DNA of 5,378 bases, taken from positions 1 to 5,378 of the forward strand of contig JACXVH010000113.1 of NCBI GenBank assembly GCA_014763515.1. The letters are read 5' to 3'. Every line of letters starts with the position of its first letter. Position 1 is the first letter of the stretch. Below the pieces are notes generated by a model. That model saw only the letters and a list, made by a program, of their open reading frames with translations, did not search any database and had not been told where the DNA came from. Both the position numbers and the translations under genes were made by a program. Below are positions 1 to 4,679 of the stretch, piece by piece. Source of the stretch: Flavobacteriaceae bacterium. Lineage in GTDB: Bacteria; Bacteroidota; Bacteroidia; Flavobacteriales; Flavobacteriaceae.

Positions 1-1
1 T

Positions 2-112
2 ATGACAGTTACTTTAGCTTGTGACCACAGAACAGTTGATGGAGCAACTGGAGCTCAATTCTTACAAACATTTAAGGCGTTTATGGAAAATCCAGTAACT
101 ATGTTAGCATAA
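2..112 (+). CDS. pdhC: Dihydrolipoamide acyltransferase (E2), C-terminal end, probably pyruvate dehydrogenase
   Basis: This is the 3' end of a gene that begins before the window; 36 codons and a TAA stop are visible. The E2 subunit forms the core of the cytoplasmic 2-oxoacid dehydrogenase complex and moves the acyl group from lipoyl-lysine to CoA. The fragment contains the E2 catalytic signature DHRTVDG, with the catalytic His at bases 26-28 and the Asp at 38-40, followed by a GAxFLQTF helix and an ENPVTML tail. That tail resembles pyruvate dehydrogenase E2 proteins more than 2-oxoglutarate E2 proteins, which usually end in ENPxxLL. The ATG at base 2 is an internal methionine, not the start. 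A branched-chain E2 cannot be excluded from so short a piece. A stem-loop terminator begins 24 bases after the stop. Confidence 0.88.
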   Translation: MTVTLACDHRTVDGATGAQFLQTFKAFMENPVTMLA

Positions 113-136
113 GATAAAATGGTTTATAAAAAATGC

Positions 137-163
137 AAAACCTACCCAATTGGGTAGGTTTTT
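137..163 (+). terminator. Rho-independent terminator after the E2 gene
   Basis: Bases 137-147 (AAAACCTACCC) pair perfectly with 152-162 (GGGTAGGTTTT) around an AATT loop, and the 3' arm runs into TTTTTGTTT. This 11-bp stem with a U-tract is a classical intrinsic terminator for the E2 transcript. The flanking A-run also gives a partial U-tract on the other strand. The stem contains a CTACC-N6-GGTAG dyad that recurs at 2800-2815, so it may also be a protein-binding site. Confidence 0.8.
142..157. promoter_or_regulatory. Putative response-regulator operator, copy A
   Basis: CTACC (142-146), a 6-base spacer and GGTAG (153-157) form a perfect dyad centred at 149.5. The same half-sites and spacer occur at 2800-2815. 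Here the centre lies 62 bp before the kinase ATG and about 31 bp before a TAnnTTTA box. NarL/FixJ-type regulators bind short inverted repeats as dimers, so the nearby regulator at 2154-2777 is the likely ligand; this is inference. The overlap with the terminator stem means the dyad by itself could have a purely transcriptional-stop explanation. Confidence 0.4.
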
Positions 164-180
164 GTTTAATGAGCATTTTG

Positions 181-188
181 TACTTTTA
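181..188 (+). promoter_or_regulatory. Possible -7 promoter element for the kinase-regulator operon
   Basis: TACTTTTA matches the Bacteroidota -7 consensus TAnnTTTG except at the last base. A TTG at 162-164 could act as the -33 element, but the 16-base gap is slightly short. Transcription would start near base 193, leaving a leader of about 19 nt before the ATG at 212. The match is weak in such AT-rich sequence. Its main support is that an equivalent box sits at nearly the same distance from the second CTACC-N6-GGTAG dyad. Confidence 0.3.
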
Positions 189-211
189 TCTACTTAAAAA
201 GCAAGTGTAAA

Positions 212-2137
212 ATGTTGAAATTATTTTTAAGAATATTGTTATTAATCTTAGTTTGTAGTTCATCTTTTTTGAATGCTCAAAATAATTGTAAGTGCGAATT
301 AAAGAATATTGATAATGAGATATATTTATTAAATGCTAGAGATTCTTCTCAGGTATTTGATATTGTACACAAACTAGAAGCTTCTAAAAATGAAGTTTGT
401 AAGTTTAAATCATTAGGACTACAATTAGCGTATTATAATACCAAGTTAAATTTAAAGTCTTCTGACGAGACATTTAATAAATTAAATGATGCATTTAATT
501 CTTCAACTTGCAAAAATGAATTGAAATATAGCTATTACCATTTTTTATCAGAATATTATACTGCAAAAAACGATTTTAATAAACTCTCTGAATTTGCCTT
601 CAAAGAATTGAAAGAAGCAGAAAAAAGAAATAATGTACATGAAAAAATAGAAGCGATTAAGTCAATTGTGTTTTTGTTTACAAGATTAAAGGAAAGTGAT
701 AGAAATTGGGAATATATTAAAAAAGCCGAAAAACTGATTATTGCTTCAAATGATTCTATACATACAATACGAGATTATCGATGGTTAGCTTTTCAATACG
801 AAAATAAATATACAAGAACCAATAGAAAAACTCTTTTAGATTCGGCTTTGATTTTTGTAAAAAGAGCTAAAATTGGAGCTAAAAAGTATAATTTAAACGA
901 TGAGTTAGCTTTGTCTTATAGGGTTTTAGAAGCGTGTTCTTATCACAAAGGAGAATATAATAATGCATTGAAATATATAGATTCAGCTATTTTTTACGGT
1001 AAGAGAATTAAAGGCGAAAAAAACTTAGGCTCTTTTTATTTATCTAAGGCTTGGGATTATATTGATTTGAATCAAAAGAAAAATGCAATTACTTATGCTG
1101 ATTCTGCTATTTATTATGATAATTCAAAAGATATTGCGGGTAATATGATGATGTTTTCTGAAGTGTCCCAAATTTACGAAGAAGGTGGAGATTTAAAAAA
1201 AGCTTTTAATAGTTTTAAAAAATATACTGCAATGAAAGATACTATTTTAAAACGTGATAGAATTAAAATAGTGAATGAATTAGAAACAAAATATAAAACC
1301 GAACTAAAAGATGCTCAAATAAAGAACCTTAATCAGCAACAAAAGATTAATGAGTTAACAATCAAAAATAAAGAAGTACAATTTAATAGGTTGTTTATAT
1401 TGTTTATTGTTGCGGTTTCATTATTAACATTTGTATTGTTTATAATGAAAATGAGAGAATTAAGAAAAACCAAAGCTCAAAATAAATCATTACAAAATGC
1501 AATAGAAAAACAACATCAGCTAGAGAGTGAATTAACTGAAGTTAGAGAAAATATTGCACAAGATTTTCATGATGATTTAGGTAATAGGCTGGCTAGAATT
1601 TCTTTGATTTCGAACATTGTCAATAACGAATTAAAAAATGATGAGAAATTAAAAGAGAAGGTTAAACAAATTACTGATGATTCTAACGAATTATATATGG
1701 GAACAAGAGATTTTATTTTCTCATTAAAACAAAACAGCGATTATGTTGATGAATTGGTAACATATTTATCAGACTTTGGTGAAGACTTTTTTAGTAAAAA
1801 CCAAATTCAATTTAAAGTATCAAGGCAAATTGATGAAAATTTAAAATTACCATATTATTGGAGTAGACAACTAATTTTTATTTTCAAAGAGGCTATGACT
1901 AATGCGTTTAAACATTCAAAAGGTAAAAATGTTGAGCTTGATTTTGTTCTTAATCAAAAAACTCTCAAAATCTCCTTTTCAGATGATGGAAATGGATTTG
2001 ATGCTGAACAATTAAAATCTACGAATGGTCTTAAGAACATGAAAACAAGAGCGAAGAAAATTGGTGGTGAACTACAATTTGTCTCTGATAAGAATGGTAC
2101 GTCGATTATTTTTAATGGTATTATAAAGCATTCGTAG
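212..2137 (+). CDS. TPR-domain sensor histidine kinase (HisKA_3/NarX-like type)
   Basis: A 641-residue membrane sensor kinase that should autophosphorylate and pass phosphate to the regulator encoded 16 nt downstream. Residues 1-22 look like a Sec signal peptide cut after LNA. Residues about 60-345 are helical and TPR-like, clearest at 237-266, 276-306 and 314-343. A coiled coil spans about 350-392, one transmembrane helix 394-412, and a second coiled linker 415-448. The kinase core has the HisKA_3 motif DFHDDLGNRL with phospho-acceptor H453 (codon 1568-1570). The HATPase_c domain has N-box residues E560 and N564, the G1 box DDGNGF at 591-596 and NGLKNM at 605-610. The TPR part should therefore be periplasmic. 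It carries all five cysteines of the mature protein (26, 28, 63, 100, 242). The ATG has no Shine-Dalgarno sequence, as is usual in this phylum. The ligand is unknown. Confidence 0.93.
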   Translation: MLKLFLRILLLILVCSSSFLNAQNNCKCELKNIDNEIYLLNARDSSQVFDIVHKLEASKNEVCKFKSLGLQLAYYNTKLNLKSSDETFNKLNDAFNSSTCKNELKYSYYHFLSEYYTAKNDFNKLSEFAFKELKEAEKRNNVHEKIEAIKSIVFLFTRLKESDRNWEYIKKAEKLIIASNDSIHTIRDYRWLAFQYENKYTRTNRKTLLDSALIFVKRAKIGAKKYNLNDELALSYRVLEACSYHKGEYNNALKYIDSAIFYGKRIKGEKNLGSFYLSKAWDYIDLNQKKNAITYADSAIYYDNSKDIAGNMMMFSEVSQIYEEGGDLKKAFNSFKKYTAMKDTILKRDRIKIVNELETKYKTELKDAQIKNLNQQQKINELTIKNKEVQFNRLFILFIVAVSLLTFVLFIMKMRELRKTKAQNKSLQNAIEKQHQLESELTEVRENIAQDFHDDLGNRLARISLISNIVNNELKNDEKLKEKVKQITDDSNELYMGTRDFIFSLKQNSDYVDELVTYLSDFGEDFFSKNQIQFKVSRQIDENLKLPYYWSRQLIFIFKEAMTNAFKHSKGKNVELDFVLNQKTLKISFSDDGNGFDAEQLKSTNGLKNMKTRAKKIGGELQFVSDKNGTSIIFNGIIKHS

Positions 2138-2153
2138 TTTTATATTAAAAGTT

Positions 2154-2777
2154 ATGAAAACAAAAGTTGTAATAATAGAAGATAATTTCCCTTTAAGAAA
2201 AGGTTTTGCTAAGATAATAAACGCTACTGATAATTTTATTGTTGAAAATGATTATGATAATTGTGAAGACGCTATTATAAATTTAAAAAATGATAATGCA
2301 ACTATTTTTTTAGTAGATATAGAATTACCAGGAATAAATGGTGTTGAAGGAGTGAAAGAAATTAAGAAAGTACTTCCAAATGCTAATATAATAATGGTAA
2401 CAGTATATGAAAATTCCGAAATTGTTTTTGATGCATTGTGTGCTGGAGCTACAGGATATTTAACAAAAAATATTTCACCTAGTGAGATAATTGATGCGTT
2501 AAATGAAATTATGGCTGGCGGAGCGCCAATGAGTATTAAAATTGCTAAAATGGTAGTTAATTCATTTCAAAAAGAACCAAGTAAAATAGAGCTATCTTCA
2601 AGAGAAAAAGAAGTGTTAACACTTCTATCAGAAGGTAATAGTTATGATGCAATTGCAGAAAAACTTTTTATAAGTAGAAATACCATTAAATTTCATTTAA
2701 AGAATATTTACATCAAGCTTCAAGTTAATTCAAATATTGAAGCTGTTCAAAAAGCAAGCCGTGAGAACTTACTTTAA
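2154..2777 (+). CDS. NarL/FixJ-family response regulator (receiver plus LuxR-type HTH)
   Basis: A 207-residue cytoplasmic transcription regulator, the probable partner of the kinase encoded just upstream. The receiver domain (about 4-120) has all the expected residues: acidic pair E9/D10, phospho-acceptor D55 in FLVDIELPG, T83 and K105 in YLTK. After a short linker, a LuxR-type (GerE) helix-turn-helix covers about 145-205. It has the typical L-S-x-R-E-K-E-V-L opening at 147-155 and a recognition helix around ISRNTIKFHLKNIYIKL (173-189). The 16-nt gap to the kinase and the absence of a terminator between them indicate co-transcription. No active-site residue is missing. The perfect CTACC-N6-GGTAG dyads upstream of the kinase gene and of the next gene are candidate targets, which would give autoregulation and control of the secreted repeat protein. 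Confidence 0.95.
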   Translation: MKTKVVIIEDNFPLRKGFAKIINATDNFIVENDYDNCEDAIINLKNDNATIFLVDIELPGINGVEGVKEIKKVLPNANIIMVTVYENSEIVFDALCAGATGYLTKNISPSEIIDALNEIMAGGAPMSIKIAKMVVNSFQKEPSKIELSSREKEVLTLLSEGNSYDAIAEKLFISRNTIKFHLKNIYIKLQVNSNIEAVQKASRENLL

Positions 2778-2792
2778 AATGTCTTAAAGTAA
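2769..2792. repeat. Inverted repeat overlapping the regulator stop codon
   Basis: TTACTTTAA (2769-2777) and TTAAAGTAA (2784-2792) are a perfect 9-bp inverted repeat around a 6-base loop, and the left arm contains the TAA stop. The following bases are AAACAAAAC, not a T-run, so it is not a standard intrinsic terminator for the + strand. It could be a weak 3'-end hairpin that stabilises the operon mRNA, or a chance dyad in AT-rich DNA. Confidence 0.4.
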
Positions 2793-2798
2793 AACAAA

Positions 2799-2816
2799 AC
2801 TACCTTTTAGGGTAGT
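2799..2816. promoter_or_regulatory. Putative response-regulator operator, copy B
   Basis: ACTACC (2799-2804), the spacer TTTTAG and GGTAGT (2811-2816) form a perfect 6-bp-arm dyad centred at 2807.5. Its core CTACC-N6-GGTAG is identical in half-sites and spacing to the dyad at 142-157. It is followed by TACTAAG, so it cannot be an intrinsic terminator, and a binding site is the better reading. It is centred about 30 bp before the TAATTTTA box, near -43 relative to the predicted start. That is where an activator would replace the -33 contact, and no TTTG is present there. Confidence 0.5.
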
Positions 2817-2837
2817 ACTAAGCATTCATAGTTGAGG

Positions 2838-2845
2838 TAATTTTA
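2838..2845 (+). promoter_or_regulatory. Possible -7 promoter element for the ELWxxDGT protein gene
   Basis: TAATTTTA fits TAnnTTTG except at the last base and has no TTG/TTTG at the usual upstream distance. That is consistent with an activator-dependent promoter using the dyad at 2799-2816. The predicted start is near 2850, giving a leader of about 22 nt. Because 5'-UTR AT content is very high, the box alone is weak evidence. Confidence 0.3.
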
Positions 2846-2870
2846 CTTAATAATAATTAAATATTAAGTA
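2844..2870. repeat. Inverted repeat immediately before the ELWxxDGT gene start
   Basis: TACTTAATA (2844-2852) and TATTAAGTA (2862-2870) are a perfect 9-bp inverted repeat separated by 9 bases, ending two bases before the ATG at 2873. If transcription starts upstream of 2844, the mRNA could fold a hairpin next to the start codon and limit translation. If it starts near 2850, the dyad would act as DNA, perhaps as another regulator site. The arms are almost entirely A/T, so chance is a real possibility. Confidence 0.35.
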
Positions 2871-2872
2871 CT

Positions 2873-4507
2873 ATGAAAAAACAACTACTTTTTACAGCTT
2901 TATTAGCTGCGTTTTTAAGCTTTTCTCAAGCTAGTTTAGTCAAAGATATTAATCCAGGCGGAGGTAGTTCATTGCCTATATCTAATTTTGAGTATTCAGT
3001 TGTAAATAATAAATTAATATTTGCAGCTGCCATACCTTCAAGTAATAATTATGGAAATGTATGGGTAAGTGATGGGACTACATCAGGAACTTCTTTACTA
3101 CATCAGTTAATTCCAACTGGAGATGGTTATGCCCAAGATTTTTATTATTCAAATAACTTGAATAAAGTAATATTTATGGGAAATAATGGTGCTTCAAATA
3201 CATTTAGTGTTTTTGTTACAGATGGTACTCCTTCAGGATTACAAAGTTTGTCAGGAACTAATTATGCTTATCTGAATGCACAGAATAACACACAATTCCC
3301 ACAAGGATTTACTGATTTTAATGGTAAAGTTTTTTTTAATCAAGACCAAACAAATTTATCTGCAGGTTTTGAGTTGTTTTCTACAGATGGAACTCCTTCT
3401 GGAACTGGATTGTTTAAGGAACTAAGAACTGGTACTTTTGGGGGAAATCCATATGAGTTTACTGTCTTTAATAACAAATTATATTTTGTTTCTTTTGATC
3501 CTACAAGCTCAGGTTTTGAAATTTGGGTTTGTGATGGAACTGCAGTTGGTACTTCTCTTTTTATAGATATAAATCCGGGAACTGCAAATGCTTTGCCTTC
3601 TGAATTAACTGTTTTTAACAATAAGCTTTATTTTACTGCTGATAATGGCACAAATGGGCGTGAATTATGGACAACAGATGGAACTCCTGGAGGGACATAT
3701 ATGGTTTTAGATTTATATTCAGGTAGCGTTGGAAGTAATCCTACAAATCTAACAGTTTATAATAATGCCTTATATTTTACAGCTACACATGCTACTTTAG
3801 GAAATGAAATTTTTAAATTGTCAACATCAGAAACCATGACAAATCTAAAAAATATCAATGCTGGAAATGCTTCAAGTTCTCCATTTAATTTGTTTGTATA
3901 TAATAGTGAATTATATTTTGCAGCTGATGATGGAAATGGTGTAGAGTTATGGAAGTCTGGAGGTTTTAATGCAAATACGAATAAATTAATTGATATAAAT
4001 CCAACAGGAGAAAGTAATCCGGGGAATTTTTGTGAGTATAATGGTAAATTGTATTTTGTAGCAGACAATGGAACGAATGGAAGGGAGCTTTGGGTTACAG
4101 ATGGCTCTGTAGCAAATACTATGATGGTGGCAGATATAAATCCAGGAAGTAATAGTAGTAATCCAAATGGATTAGTTGTTGTAAATAATTTATTATTATT
4201 TGCTGCTCAAAATGCAAGTACTGGAAACGAACTATGGAAATATCAAGACCCAACACTTTCAGTAAGTAACTTTGAATTAACGGGTAATGAAATTAACTTA
4301 TATCCCAATCCTGCTAAAGACTATTTTGAATTAGCTACAAATTTAAATGTAGAAAAAGTAGAGTTGTATAATTTGCAAGGACAATTAGTAAAAAGCTTTA
4401 TGAATCAAAATATATATTCAACTAATGAATTACAAAATGGGATGTATTTAGTGAAAGTTTTTACCGATAAAGGTATAGTTAATAAAACAATAATTAAAAA
4501 AGATTAA
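2873..4507 (+). CDS. Secreted ELWxxDGT repeat protein with T9SS type A sorting domain
   Basis: A 544-residue exported protein. Residues 1-20 are a Sec signal peptide (K-K start, hydrophobic core, cleavage after SQA). About residues 64-456 are repeats of roughly 46-54 residues built on ELWxTDGTxxGT, then DINPG, then a P-x-x-LTVFNNKLYF strand pair. Repeat heads fall near 64, 114, 168, 217, 265, 313, 359, 405 and 454. This spacing suggests a beta-propeller-like or other beta-rich fold. From about 474 to the end is a T9SS C-terminal sorting domain: NLYPNPAKD at 475-483, then VELYNLQGQLVKSF, then NGMYLVKVFTDKG. It should carry the protein across the outer membrane for release or surface attachment. 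No catalytic motif is visible; binding or adhesion is possible but unproven. It lies 95 nt after the regulator gene, behind a candidate operator. Confidence 0.93.
   Translation: MKKQLLFTALLAAFLSFSQASLVKDINPGGGSSLPISNFEYSVVNNKLIFAAAIPSSNNYGNVWVSDGTTSGTSLLHQLIPTGDGYAQDFYYSNNLNKVIFMGNNGASNTFSVFVTDGTPSGLQSLSGTNYAYLNAQNNTQFPQGFTDFNGKVFFNQDQTNLSAGFELFSTDGTPSGTGLFKELRTGTFGGNPYEFTVFNNKLYFVSFDPTSSGFEIWVCDGTAVGTSLFIDINPGTANALPSELTVFNNKLYFTADNGTNGRELWTTDGTPGGTYMVLDLYSGSVGSNPTNLTVYNNALYFTATHATLGNEIFKLSTSETMTNLKNINAGNASSSPFNLFVYNSELYFAADDGNGVELWKSGGFNANTNKLIDINPTGESNPGNFCEYNGKLYFVADNGTNGRELWVTDGSVANTMMVADINPGSNSSNPNGLVVVNNLLLFAAQNASTGNELWKYQDPTLSVSNFELTGNEINLYPNPAKDYFELATNLNVEKVELYNLQGQLVKSFMNQNIYSTNELQNGMYLVKVFTDKGIVNKTIIKKD
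3062..4240 (+). repeat. Tandem ELWxxDGT protein-repeat array
   Basis: Nine imperfect units lie inside the secreted protein gene. The best matches to ELWxTDGTxxGT are the units starting at about residues 167, 216, 264 and 404. The first two are looser (VWVSDGT and VFVTDGT). Units 6 (EIFKLSTSETM, 312) and 7 (ELWKSGGF, 358) have lost DGT, and the last (ELWKYQDP, 453) is only a head. At DNA level the copies are diverged, with only short near-identical stretches such as ACAGATGGAACTCCT, so this is old duplication rather than a recent expansion. Confidence 0.85.
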
Positions 4508-4508
4508 A

Positions 4509-4607
4509 ATGAAAGTAATAGTCAATAGAATAACAGAATATAGATTAGAAATATTACTAACGGTTTTATATTCAGTAATTGGTTTTGTTTTAATAAATAT
4601 TTTTTAA
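4509..4607 (+). CDS. Possible 32-residue membrane miniprotein
   Basis: An ATG one base after the stop of the secreted repeat protein opens a 32-codon frame ending in TAA. The product has a charged N-terminal third (K2, R7, E10, R12, E14) followed by an uninterrupted hydrophobic stretch from about L13 to F32, long enough for one membrane helix. The N-terminal positive charges suggest an N-in orientation. The frame sits between the upstream stop and the terminator at 4627-4657, so it would be on the same mRNA, possibly translated by termination-reinitiation. I recognise no family. Short frames arise easily in AT-rich DNA, so this is a candidate rather than a firm gene. Confidence 0.4.
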   Translation: MKVIVNRITEYRLEILLTVLYSVIGFVLINIF

Positions 4608-4626
4608 ATCAGGTTGTGTTATGTTT

Positions 4627-4657
4627 AAAATCCCGAGTTTTCTTCGGGATTTTTTTT
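4627..4657 (+). terminator. Rho-independent terminator closing the secreted-protein unit
   Basis: AAAATCCCGA (4627-4636) pairs perfectly with TCGGGATTTT (4644-4653) around a 7-base loop, and the stem runs into a T-tract to 4657. It ends transcription of the ELWxxDGT gene and the possible miniprotein, and separates them from the peptidase gene. Confidence 0.88.
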
Positions 4658-4664
4658 ATTTTTA
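4657..4664 (+). promoter_or_regulatory. Possible -7 promoter element for the peptidase gene
   Basis: TATTTTTA overlaps the end of the terminator T-tract and fits TAnnTTTG except at the last base, 15 bases before the ATG at 4680. No TTG lies at the right distance upstream. A promoter is needed somewhere after the terminator, and this is the only candidate I see, but it may be a by-product of the T-run. Confidence 0.2.
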
Positions 4665-4679
4665 CAAAAATACATTCAA

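Noticed and set aside
236..262. Possible lipoprotein signal in the kinase N-terminus (LILVC)
   Set aside because: The residue before the cysteine is Val, not Gly/Ala/Ser, and a good signal peptidase I site (LNA before Q23) follows.
2769..2792. Terminator after the response regulator gene
   Set aside because: The hairpin is A/T-only in most pairs and is followed by an A-rich stretch rather than a T-tract. Read-through into the secreted-protein gene therefore remains possible.
3340..3621. 93-codon open frame on the minus strand inside the repeat-protein gene
   Set aside because: It is opposite a clearly coding repeat region with signal peptide and sorting domain. Its own product has no recognisable motif and follows the repeat periodicity of the + strand gene.
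3757..4068. 103-codon open frame on the minus strand
   Set aside because: It is an antisense shadow of the same repeat array. Its composition mirrors the coding strand, and no promoter or family signature is visible.
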